Position numbers and translations under genes: made by a program. A DNA stretch of 64,000 bases from DASXSB01 sp036506275 (GTDB taxonomy: Bacteria > Methylomirabilota > Methylomirabilia > Rokubacteriales > CSP1-6), in NCBI GenBank assembly GCA_036506275.1, contig DASXSB010000063.1:1-64000 (forward strand), written 5' to 3'. Under the pieces are notes generated by a model that was not told the DNA's origin, did no database searches, and worked only from the letters and a program-made list of their open reading frames with translations. This document shows positions 18,084-25,989 of this stretch, in pieces. Positions within the stretch are counted from its first letter, which is position 1; the number at the start of each line of letters is the position of its first letter.

Positions 18084-19841
18084 TTACGGCTTGGGCGCGG
18101 CAGCGGCCGCCGCCGGCGGCGCCACTCCCTCGATAGCGCGGGATAGTGCATCGATATCAGCGCCCAGATCCTTCCCGTCCGTGCCGGCGCTCTTGTATCG
18201 ACTCCGGCTCGTCAATCGGAAATCATTGTTCGCGGGATCGGCAAACCGGACCTCCGCCACAGCGCTCGGATAGAAATTGCCGGGATACGCGCTGTCCACG
18301 GTGGCCTCCGCGACGCCACCCGGGGTCGGCCACGGTCCGATGAGCACGTTCTTGACGAAAACGGCATCCGGGAACATCTGCTTCAGTACTCCGGCGGCGG
18401 TTCCTCCCGGTCCGACGAGGCCATACCAGCCAAAGCCGTGGATGTTGTCGGTGTAGACGAGACCCCGGTTCACGAGTTCGGGAGCATCGGAAACGATGAA
18501 ACTGCCTTCGGAGGTCGAGGTGTTGTGCTGGATCGTTATGTTGCTGGCGCCGTTGCTGATCATGAAGAGCACCCCGGCGAAGCTACCTGGGACCTGCCAC
18601 CGGCGCGTGCCGATGTCATAGAAGAGATTGTTGCGGATCAAGAAGCCACTGCCGGGAACGGTCGGTCCGTGGTCCGCCTGATCCCGGCCCGAGAGCGCGA
18701 TCCCGGCCGACAAGCTGCGGAAGACGTTGTTCGTAACCGTGATGTTCGACACCGTGGCCCACGGCATCGCCCACGCACCGTTGTTCATTTCGCTCCGCGG
18801 AGTCAGCACCATGGCGAAGCCCGACTGCGCGGACGGCCAGTGGTACTCGAAGACGTTGGCGTCCACCACCACCCGTTGCGCATTCTTGAGCTCGAGCAGG
18901 TTCTTGATCGTCCACGCCTTGCCGGCGTAGCTGGGATCGTCGCCCTTCCAGCTCAGAGGCTTCGTGATGTGATTACGGCGGATTTCGATATCGGAGGGGA
19001 CGAGATTCGGGATGGCGGCAAAGGCCCCCCCGAACATGATGTTCTCCCCCGCCGCCGCCAGATAGTTGTTCACGATCTTGAACGGGCCCGGCCCGCTCCA
19101 ACCTCCGAGCGCCTGGGTGTCCTGACCCATGGCGTGGATCTCGGCGATGTGAGAGTCGATCACCGCCGTGTGGGCGCTGTTGAGCTGGACGCCGCGAGGA
19201 ACGTTAAGGGTGGGATGGCCGTGGATGTAGCACTGCTCCACGATCAGGTGGTGCGGCACCTCGGCCAGGGTCGTCATCATCGCGGGGTAGGAATAGGTGG
19301 CGGAGCCGTCGAAGTTCACGATGCCGTAACTGACCGTGGTGCCGGTGACCGTGAATTCGATGCCCCGGAAGCGATAGTGATGCGCCGCGCGCGCGGTGCG
19401 AAGGGCGGGCTCCACCGTGGTGCTCACGACCTTCGGCATGGCGGCGGCGTGAGCGGGCGTGACGCGACTTCCCACGGGCGGCAGACCATCGACCTTGTTC
19501 GTCTGCACCGTGATCCAGCCATTGCCGTTCTTGGCGGGAAGCGTGAAGGGGCCCGTGTACGTTGCTCCCGCCTCCAGCGTGATGACATCTCCGGGCTGCG
19601 CCGCATTGAGCGCGGCCTGGAAATCACCGCGCGCGGGCACGTGGACGGTCTTGCCCGTCGGTGCCACGGGATTGGTGTCGACGACCTGTTGAGGCGGTTG
19701 GGGAAGCACCAGCGGCGGTCGGGCGCCCCCTCCTCCTCTGGTCTGCGCGACGTGGACATCTCTCGTCCGGGCGGCGTGAACGGGAGCGAGAACAGCGAGA
19801 GCGCCCATGGCGACGAGAAGGAGATCAGCGAAGCGTTTCAA
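18084..19841 (-). CDS. Secreted right-handed parallel beta-helix protein (paralogue)
   Basis: A 585-residue protein with a signal peptide (about 1-23), a short Pro-rich stretch and a beta-helix that closely parallels residues 30-550 of the protein at 15437: both have the VAPTGKT/R opening, GDxQAALNxAQxGDVI, NLVPSDIEIRRN, the FEYHWPSAQSGFAMVLTPRSE block and LSGRDQADHGPTVPG. It ends in an Ala/Pro tail without the Thr-rich linker or Ig-like domain. It overlaps the upstream glycosyltransferase by 17 bases and is the last gene of the minus-strand polysaccharide block. Sugar binding or cleavage is plausible but unproven. Confidence 0.85.
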   Translation of the reverse strand: MKRFADLLLVAMGALAVLAPVHAARTRDVHVAQTRGGGGARPPLVLPQPPQQVVDTNPVAPTGKTVHVPARGDFQAALNAAQPGDVITLEAGATYTGPFTLPAKNGNGWITVQTNKVDGLPPVGSRVTPAHAAAMPKVVSTTVEPALRTARAAHHYRFRGIEFTVTGTTVSYGIVNFDGSATYSYPAMMTTLAEVPHHLIVEQCYIHGHPTLNVPRGVQLNSAHTAVIDSHIAEIHAMGQDTQALGGWSGPGPFKIVNNYLAAAGENIMFGGAFAAIPNLVPSDIEIRRNHITKPLSWKGDDPSYAGKAWTIKNLLELKNAQRVVVDANVFEYHWPSAQSGFAMVLTPRSEMNNGAWAMPWATVSNITVTNNVFRSLSAGIALSGRDQADHGPTVPGSGFLIRNNLFYDIGTRRWQVPGSFAGVLFMISNGASNITIQHNTSTSEGSFIVSDAPELVNRGLVYTDNIHGFGWYGLVGPGGTAAGVLKQMFPDAVFVKNVLIGPWPTPGGVAEATVDSAYPGNFYPSAVAEVRFADPANNDFRLTSRSRYKSAGTDGKDLGADIDALSRAIEGVAPPAAAAAAPKP

Positions 19842-21018
19842 GATTTGGCTCCCCCGCCCGTGCCGGCGGTTGTTCGCGATCGTCGAGCGCCTTGCGCCAG
19901 GTGACGGACTGCGTGCCGGTGAGGAAGCGCAGGACGCTCACCACCGCCGCTACGTTGAGCAGGCAGAAGCCGTAAGGGGCGGCGAACCAGCGGGAGACCG
20001 GACGTCCTTCCGTGAGGCGCCCCGCCATCGCCGCCGCGTAAAACAGCAGCTGGGCTATGAGGGCGGTCGCGTAGAACGGTCGCCGCGCGAGAGCGGCGGT
20101 GGCCCCGAGAACTCCGATGAGGACGAACGGCATCACCAGGCGCAGAAACTTGTGCGACATGAGCTGGAACCAGAGGCGGTTGCGCCAGGGATTCCAGGCC
20201 CAGCCTTCGCGCGCCAGCAACTGCAGATTACCGGCGATGGTCCGTACCTTGCGCGTGAACTCCTGCCGTGGCGTGGCCGCCACCCGGTCGAAGGCGCGCG
20301 CGTCCCGCTCGAAGACGACACGATAGCCCTGGGCGCTGATCCGGAGCGGGATGAGAACGTCGTCGAGGAGCGTGTCGGTCGGGATGGGCGCGAAGAGCGC
20401 GCGGCGGATGGCGTAGATGGCGCCGGTGGCACCCACCGTGGAGTCGACCGCGCTTTCCCAGCGTCGGATCGCCTTCTCGTAGCGCCAGTACAGGCCGACC
20501 CCCTCGCCCACGGCGCGCCCGTGGTCGTTCACGAGGTGGAGCTCGCCGCTGACGGCTCCCACCGTCGGGTCTCCGAAGTTCGGGACGAGCGCCCGCAGCG
20601 CCGTGGCGTCATACATCTGCCGCGCGTCGCTCAGCACGACGATCTCGCCCCGGCACCGCGGGATGACGTCGTTGAGCACGCACGGCTTTCCCCGCCGCTC
20701 CGGGAACGCCATCACCGTCGCCGCCGGCGCCGCGCGTCGCGCGATGTCGGCGGTGCCGTCGGTGGAGCCATCGGAGGCCATCACGATCTCGAGCCGGTCT
20801 GCGGGGTAGTCGAGGGCGAGGCAATTTTGGAGCTTGCGCGCGATGCACCCCGCCTCGTTGTACGCGGCGATGACGAGGCTGACGGTCGGGGTCGTCTCGC
20901 GCCGGCGTACGGGTCGGGGGCGGAAGCGAGCGGCCAACCACATCCCGGCCGGGTAGCCGACGTACGTATAGAGGATGACCGCCGCCCCGCCCCAGAAGAC
21001 AGCGGTGGCGACCGTCAA
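19825..21018 (-). CDS. Family 2 glycosyltransferase with membrane helices
   Basis: A 397-residue processive-type GT2. An N-terminal transmembrane helix is followed by the GT-A domain (about 45-270) with VSLVIAAYNE, SDGSTDGT, the DXD-like SDARQMY and, near 215-225, LLDDVLIP, and then by RTIAGNLQLL and three or four C-terminal hydrophobic segments (about 300-370). This form is shared by enzymes that extend exopolysaccharide chains at the membrane. It overlaps genes on both sides (17 bases downstream, 4 bases upstream), which places it inside the long minus-strand operon. Confidence 0.9.
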   Translation of the reverse strand: MTVATAVFWGGAAVILYTYVGYPAGMWLAARFRPRPVRRRETTPTVSLVIAAYNEAGCIARKLQNCLALDYPADRLEIVMASDGSTDGTADIARRAAPAATVMAFPERRGKPCVLNDVIPRCRGEIVVLSDARQMYDATALRALVPNFGDPTVGAVSGELHLVNDHGRAVGEGVGLYWRYEKAIRRWESAVDSTVGATGAIYAIRRALFAPIPTDTLLDDVLIPLRISAQGYRVVFERDARAFDRVAATPRQEFTRKVRTIAGNLQLLAREGWAWNPWRNRLWFQLMSHKFLRLVMPFVLIGVLGATAALARRPFYATALIAQLLFYAAAMAGRLTEGRPVSRWFAAPYGFCLLNVAAVVSVLRFLTGTQSVTWRKALDDREQPPARAGEPNLETLR

Positions 21019-22181
21019 CGTGCCACGGGCTCCCGCCGTCGCGCCGCGAGGATCCGGCGCGACAGCTCTTCCACCCGCGCTTCCCAGCTCTCCGCGCGCA
21101 TGGCTTCCACACGCAAACGTCGCGCGGTATCGCTCCCATCCTCGAGGGCGGCTTCCACGGCGTGGATGAACCCGTCGACGCCCGACGCCACGCGCACGAG
21201 CCGCTCGTACCGTCGAACCTCCGGCAGATCACTAGAGACGACGGGCAGTCCCGCCGCCAGGTACTCCCGCAGCTTGAGCGGGTTCGCCTTGCGCGTGAGC
21301 TCGTTGAGCCGGAACGGGATGAGTCCCACGTCGAAGGCCTTGCAGTACCCTGGCAACGCCTCGTACGGCTTCTGTCCGAGGAGATGGACGTTGGGCACAT
21401 CGCGCACGGGCGTGAGATCGGTGGTGGCTTTGCCGATGAGCACGATCGACCACTCCGGTCTCGCCATGGCGATCTCGCGTAGGAGGCGAAGGTCGATCCA
21501 CTCCGCGATCAAGCCGAAGAATCCGATGACGGGACGCTTGAGGCCCGCGATGTCGGAGGGAGGCGTGGTGTCGGGGGCGAGCGCGCGCGCGAAGTGCGCG
21601 ACGTCGACGGCATGCGACACGAAGAACGTCTGCGGATTGTACGGGCGGCGCTCCTGCGCCAGCTCTTCCGAGGACGTGAAGACCACGTGCGACTTGCGGA
21701 TGAGGTCGCGCTCCATGCGCTGGAGCGTCTCTCGCGCCACCCCCGCGAAGGCGGAGTACTCGTCCACGCAGTGATAGACGACCATGCCCTCCCCGAGCCG
21801 GCCCACGAGTCGGCTCACGTTGGGAAGGAAAGACCAGAGGATCGGCCGCGTGAGACCGAGCCGGCGGGAAAGATACCGGATCGACGTGGAAAGGATGGCG
21901 GTGTTCAGGCTCTCGACGCCCGGCGTGCCCGGGAACGGTAGCACGAGCGGGTTGAACACGGAGAGATTGGGGGCAACCCGGCGGCTCCCTCGCATCGCCA
22001 CCTTGAACTTCGTGAGGAGGCGCCGGACGTCGCGTCCCGACGCGCTCGGCCGACGCATCCCGATGGAGCTCACCCACAGGACACGGTTCTTCTCGGCCAG
22101 GATCCGCATGATGTGCGTCTTGCTGGTGGGATCCCCGCCCCAGTCGTGGGCGAAGCAGATGATCGACGCGCCTTCAAGCAT
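21015..22181 (-). CDS. Glycosyltransferase, GT-B fold (TuaH-like family 4/1)
   Basis: A 388-residue soluble glycosyltransferase. The N-terminal SIICFAHDWGGDPTSKTHIM and the HCVDEYSAFAG segment resemble TuaH-type sugar transferases; the C-terminal half has the GT-B nucleotide-sugar site with VIGFFGLIAEWIDLRLL and the conserved GLIPFRLNELTRKANPLKLREYLAAGLPVV. It probably adds one sugar in the repeat unit; donor and acceptor are unknown. It overlaps the upstream amidotransferase gene by 8 bases. Confidence 0.88.
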   Translation of the reverse strand: MLEGASIICFAHDWGGDPTSKTHIMRILAEKNRVLWVSSIGMRRPSASGRDVRRLLTKFKVAMRGSRRVAPNLSVFNPLVLPFPGTPGVESLNTAILSTSIRYLSRRLGLTRPILWSFLPNVSRLVGRLGEGMVVYHCVDEYSAFAGVARETLQRMERDLIRKSHVVFTSSEELAQERRPYNPQTFFVSHAVDVAHFARALAPDTTPPSDIAGLKRPVIGFFGLIAEWIDLRLLREIAMARPEWSIVLIGKATTDLTPVRDVPNVHLLGQKPYEALPGYCKAFDVGLIPFRLNELTRKANPLKLREYLAAGLPVVSSDLPEVRRYERLVRVASGVDGFIHAVEAALEDGSDTARRLRVEAMRAESWEARVEELSRRILAARRREPVAR

Positions 22182-24039
22182 CGGCGCCGGCGGGCGCGGT
22201 CACCGTTCGCGCCTCGATGAAGGTCCGGTGCCACAGCGCGAACATCACGAGCGCGAAGAGCTGCTCGCTGACGTCCGTGCCGCCCCGCCGGTGCTGGGCG
22301 AGTAGCGCATCCACCTGTCCGAGGTCGAAGAAGCGCCGGTGTTCCCCTTCTTCCACGAGCAGCCGCCGCGCCTGGGCGGCGAGGCCGTCACGGAGCCATT
22401 GCTGAACGGGAATCGCGAACCCGCGCTTGGGGCGGGTGGCGATCGCAGGCGGCAGGAGATCGGCGGCGGCGCGACGCAGCAGGTACTTCCCGATGCCGCC
22501 CTTGAGCTTGAGAGCGGGGGGCAGACGCCACGCCCATTCCATCAGCACGTGGTCGAGGAACGGCACCCGCAGCTCCAGGGATGCCGCCATCGTCATCTTG
22601 TCCGCCTTCACGAGAAGGTCGTCGGGGAGCCACACTTTGGCGTCGAAGTAGAGCATCCGCTGGAGAGGATGGAGCCCCCGCGTCCGCGCGAAGTATTCCG
22701 CTCCCACGTCGCCGTCGTCGCGGCCGCGCCACTCCGGCGCCAGCACGCGGTCGCGGTCGCGCTCGCCGAAGACCGACGACACCCCGCGGTAGCGAGCCTC
22801 CAGGGGCTGGGCCGCCCACCTGAGGTACCGCGCCGCCTTTCCACCCGCGAACGAGGCCGCGAGGCCCGCTGCGGGAGCGAGGCGATGCACGCGCTCGAGC
22901 CAGAGCATCCGCCGGTAGATGCCGTAGCCCGCGAGCATCTCGTCGGCGCCTTCTCCAGAGAGGACCACCGTCACCGATCGCCGCGCGAACTTGGCCAGGA
23001 AGTAGAGGGGCGCGGAAGCGGCATCGGCGACGGGCTCATCGAGCGACCACGCCATGCGCGGCAGGAAGTCCCAGAAGCCGCTCGGGCTCAGTGTGAGCTC
23101 CTGATGAACGGTGTGGAAGCGCTCGGCGGCGAGGCGCGCGTAGCCGGTCTCGTCGCTGTCGGACGCGTCCGGATATCCGACGGAGAACGTCTGCACGGCG
23201 TCCGTCGTGCGAGCGACGAGACCCGTCACCACCGTCGAATCGACGCCGCCACTCAGGAATACGCCGAGCGGGACGTCACTCACGAGATGCGCCTCCACGC
23301 ACTCCTCGAGCAATTCCCGGAAGCGGCGCTCCGCCGTCTCCGGCGCTTCCGTCTCGCCGTCGAGCGGAAGGTCCCAGTACTGGCGAATCTGGAGGGCGCC
23401 ATCCCGGCGAACTCGCAAGAGATGGCCAGGCTGGAGCTTCGAGATCCCCTTGAACATGGTGCGGGGACCGGGGACATACCGGTAGCGAAGGAAATCGCGG
23501 AGGGCGGCGGGGTCGATCTCGCGGGGGACGCCCGGCCATCGCAGCAGCGCCTTGATCTCGGAGGCAAACAGAAACACGCCGTCGTGGACCGTGTAGTAGA
23601 GCGGCTTGATGCCGAGCCGATCGCGGACGAGGATCAGTTCCTGCTGCTCGGTGTCCCAGAGACCGAGCGTGAACATGCCGCGCAAGTGGTCCACGAACGC
23701 CTCGCCGTACGCGTCGTAGGCGGCGAGGATGACCTCGGTGTCCGATTTGGTCAGGAACGTGTGCCCCTGCGTCTCGAGCCGTGCGCGCACCTCCGCGAAG
23801 TTGTAGATCTCACCGTTGAACGTGATCCACGTCGTCTCGCGGCGGTTCGCCATGGGCTGATGACCACCGGCGAGGTCGATGATCGAGAGGCGCCGGTGGC
23901 CGAGGATCGCCCGTCCCGCCACCAGCAGCCCCTCGTCGTCGGGGCCGCGATGGGCCATGGTGTCGCGCATGAGGAGAACGTCCTGCTCGCGCAGCTCCGT
24001 GCGTGGAGACACCGCTACCGCACCACAGATCGCACACAT
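22174..24039 (-). CDS. Asparagine synthase-like amidotransferase, exosortase A system-associated
   Basis: A 621-residue AsnB-fold protein with an N-terminal class-II glutaminase domain (Cys2 start, then RGPDDEG, NGEIYNF) and a C-terminal ATP-pyrophosphatase domain with the P-loop-like LSGGVDSTVV near 236 and VLSGEGADEML. In exosortase loci such proteins are thought to amidate sugars, probably uronic acid carboxyls, rather than make asparagine; that is family knowledge, not visible here. The opening reads MCAICGAV instead of the usual MCGI, so residue 3 is Ala. A second, distinct member lies at 35719-37620. Only four bases separate it from the following methyltransferase gene. Confidence 0.9.
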   Translation of the reverse strand: MCAICGAVAVSPRTELREQDVLLMRDTMAHRGPDDEGLLVAGRAILGHRRLSIIDLAGGHQPMANRRETTWITFNGEIYNFAEVRARLETQGHTFLTKSDTEVILAAYDAYGEAFVDHLRGMFTLGLWDTEQQELILVRDRLGIKPLYYTVHDGVFLFASEIKALLRWPGVPREIDPAALRDFLRYRYVPGPRTMFKGISKLQPGHLLRVRRDGALQIRQYWDLPLDGETEAPETAERRFRELLEECVEAHLVSDVPLGVFLSGGVDSTVVTGLVARTTDAVQTFSVGYPDASDSDETGYARLAAERFHTVHQELTLSPSGFWDFLPRMAWSLDEPVADAASAPLYFLAKFARRSVTVVLSGEGADEMLAGYGIYRRMLWLERVHRLAPAAGLAASFAGGKAARYLRWAAQPLEARYRGVSSVFGERDRDRVLAPEWRGRDDGDVGAEYFARTRGLHPLQRMLYFDAKVWLPDDLLVKADKMTMAASLELRVPFLDHVLMEWAWRLPPALKLKGGIGKYLLRRAAADLLPPAIATRPKRGFAIPVQQWLRDGLAAQARRLLVEEGEHRRFFDLGQVDALLAQHRRGGTDVSEQLFALVMFALWHRTFIEARTVTAPAGADA

Positions 24040-24043
24040 GTCT

Positions 24044-25000
24044 CTACCTCTTCCGCCCGGCCATGCCGATCATGCCGGTCTGGGTGACGTCGCGGAAGCC
24101 TTCCTCATCGAACCACCGCGTGATCTCTTCCACCGTATGGCGACTCTGAAAGCGCGGCGAAAGATTGTCGAAGAGGCCAAAGGCCACCGCGCGCAGCGAA
24201 GGTTTGGCGTCGACGCCTTTGCCGCGCCTTCCCCGCCAGGCGGCATACGGTCGCGCCGTCAAAAAGATCGGAACGGCGATCGCGTAACTCAAGCCGAGCA
24301 GCAAGTTCTTGGGCAATCGATAGGGCGCCACCAGAAGGTCTCGGATCCGCTGGTACACGGCGCGACGGTCCTTGCTGTACACCCACACGTAGAGTGTGCC
24401 CCCGGGCTTCACGAGCTCCGCCAGGCGCCTGAACGCCCGACGCGGATCGGGCGTGTGTACGATGACTCCCTCCGCCCATACGATGTCGAACGTCGCCGGT
24501 GGAAAGGGAGACGCGAAGAGGTCGGCGGCCACCACGCTCACGTTCTGACACCCGCGACACATTCGGTACGCAGTGTCGATGGACGTATTGATGTCGATGC
24601 CGACGACGGCCTCGACGACTCCGGACACCACGCGCATGAGCGAACCGTCCCCGCAGCCGGCATCCAGCATATGCGCCCCCTTTGCTTCGGTGGGCGCCAT
24701 GGCGAGGCTTCTGAAGAAAGCGGCGAGCTCATCGCTCGCCGACAATCCGTACAGCGTCTGCTGCTCGAATTTGCCGCGTTCACGTGCCCGCCACTGGAAT
24801 CCGAAGCTCTCCGCGACCTCACGGCTCTCGGTGCCGACGATGAATCGGGGCACGCCCTCGCGGATCGGATACACGGCGTCGCACTCGGAGCAGTGGAGCG
24901 AACCCTCGTGGACCTCGCCGTTGATCTCCCTATGGATCTTGGCGGAAAGTGGCCGCCGGCAGGTGGGGCAGACGAGATAGGCGAGCGCCTCGGAATTCAT
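24044..25000 (-). CDS. SAM-dependent methyltransferase with N-terminal Trm112-like zinc ribbon
   Basis: A 318-residue protein. Residues about 1-60 form a zinc-ribbon domain (CPTCRRPL near 10 and CSECDAVYPIREGVPRFI near 40), as in Trm112-like fused methyltransferases. The class I methyltransferase domain follows with motif I LDAGCGDGSL near 115. The last 60 residues have hydrophobic character. The ATG at 25000 starts directly at the zinc ribbon and overlaps the upstream stop by four bases (ATGA), so the much longer upstream reading is rejected. It probably O-methylates a sugar or lipid intermediate. Confidence 0.88.
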   Translation of the reverse strand: MNSEALAYLVCPTCRRPLSAKIHREINGEVHEGSLHCSECDAVYPIREGVPRFIVGTESREVAESFGFQWRARERGKFEQQTLYGLSASDELAAFFRSLAMAPTEAKGAHMLDAGCGDGSLMRVVSGVVEAVVGIDINTSIDTAYRMCRGCQNVSVVAADLFASPFPPATFDIVWAEGVIVHTPDPRRAFRRLAELVKPGGTLYVWVYSKDRRAVYQRIRDLLVAPYRLPKNLLLGLSYAIAVPIFLTARPYAAWRGRRGKGVDAKPSLRAVAFGLFDNLSPRFQSRHTVEEITRWFDEEGFRDVTQTGMIGMAGRKR

Positions 25001-25989
25001 CGCCCCCCCCAACCGAAGCGCACTCGCGCCCAGTTTTTCGTCACCAGGAAGACGGTGAGGATCTCGAGCTTGTCCCAGGGGGCAATGCGCGCCGGTGCCC
25101 ACGATTCGGCGTAGCGCGCGAGCACAGGGTCCCCCGTCAGCCGCGCCAGACTCTCGAGAAGCGCGCAGTTCAGGCCGTGATACTGAGGCGGGCACAAATA
25201 TCCGTGGGATCCGTACCAGCTCCATTTGCCCCGGTAATCCCATGAACGCAGAGTGGCGATGAGTCCACGGACGCCGCCGCGGAACAGATCCCATACGGCG
25301 GCGTCATCGGTCTCGACGGCGACGTCGTAGAGGCCGAGCAGGCTGAAGAGGAAACCGTCCAGGATGCGAGGCAGCGGACGGCCAGGATATTCCTCGTAAA
25401 GGGCACCATGACCCTCGCGGGTGGCGACGCCGCCCTCCTCGATGCCGCGCTCGAAGACCCGCGTGGCCGCGCGGGCGAGATCGAGCAGTTCCTTGCGCCC
25501 GGTGACGCGGACGGCACGCACGAGCGCGCTCATGGCGAGGCCCTGGGCGAGCGCCGAGATCCAGGGCGCCTTGAGGTCGCAGCGGCCTTCGCGCCAGTCG
25601 AAGCTGTACCGCCACACGGCCTCGTCATCGCGTATCACGGCGTTGCGCTCCAGCCAATGCACCTGATTCAGGAATCGCCGGACATGCGCGAGGTCGGACG
25701 TGCGGACACCTTCGTCGAGGGCCATGAGGCCATACCACGCAACGTACGCCGGGTTGTACGCGATTCCGAAGATGCGTGAGCACTGCCGTGGAACACCGTC
25801 GGCGTCCAGATCCATGGCGTCGAAGAAGAGGCGCTCGCTGTGGACATGATAGCGTAGCGAGTCCTTCGCGCGTGCCTCCGGCACGGCTTCCACCGGGTAG
25901 CGGAACCGGAACCCGAGAAGCTCGTTGCGCACGGCGCGCCAGGCCCAGCCCAGCGTGTGTGCGGGTGTCGCTCGTGGCGCGCGTGTCAT
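24997..25989 (-). CDS. D-glucuronyl C5-epimerase C-terminal-domain-like protein
   Basis: A 330-residue protein whose centre matches the (alpha/alpha) C-terminal catalytic domain of heparan-type D-glucuronyl C5-epimerases. WISALAQGLAMSALVRA, YEEYPGRPLPRILDGFLFSLLGLYDV and YHGLNCALLESLARLTGD follow in the order seen in that family. Such enzymes invert C5 of uronic acid residues within a polymer. The neighbours can make uronic-acid sugars (40371-42802), so it may convert residues in the exported polysaccharide or in a lipid-linked unit. No signal peptide is seen, which favours action on a cytoplasmic intermediate. It overlaps both neighbours by four bases. Confidence 0.78.
   Translation of the reverse strand: MTRAPRATPAHTLGWAWRAVRNELLGFRFRYPVEAVPEARAKDSLRYHVHSERLFFDAMDLDADGVPRQCSRIFGIAYNPAYVAWYGLMALDEGVRTSDLAHVRRFLNQVHWLERNAVIRDDEAVWRYSFDWREGRCDLKAPWISALAQGLAMSALVRAVRVTGRKELLDLARAATRVFERGIEEGGVATREGHGALYEEYPGRPLPRILDGFLFSLLGLYDVAVETDDAAVWDLFRGGVRGLIATLRSWDYRGKWSWYGSHGYLCPPQYHGLNCALLESLARLTGDPVLARYAESWAPARIAPWDKLEILTVFLVTKNWARVRFGWGGR

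Noticed and set aside
15437..19841. The two beta-helix proteins as PEP-CTERM exosortase substrates
   Set aside because: Neither C-terminus has a Pro-Glu-Pro motif, hydrophobic helix and basic end.
19807..21774. 655-codon plus-strand frame opposite the GT2 gene
   Set aside because: The minus-strand genes here have glycosyltransferase motifs and tidy overlaps; the plus frame has no recognisable domain.
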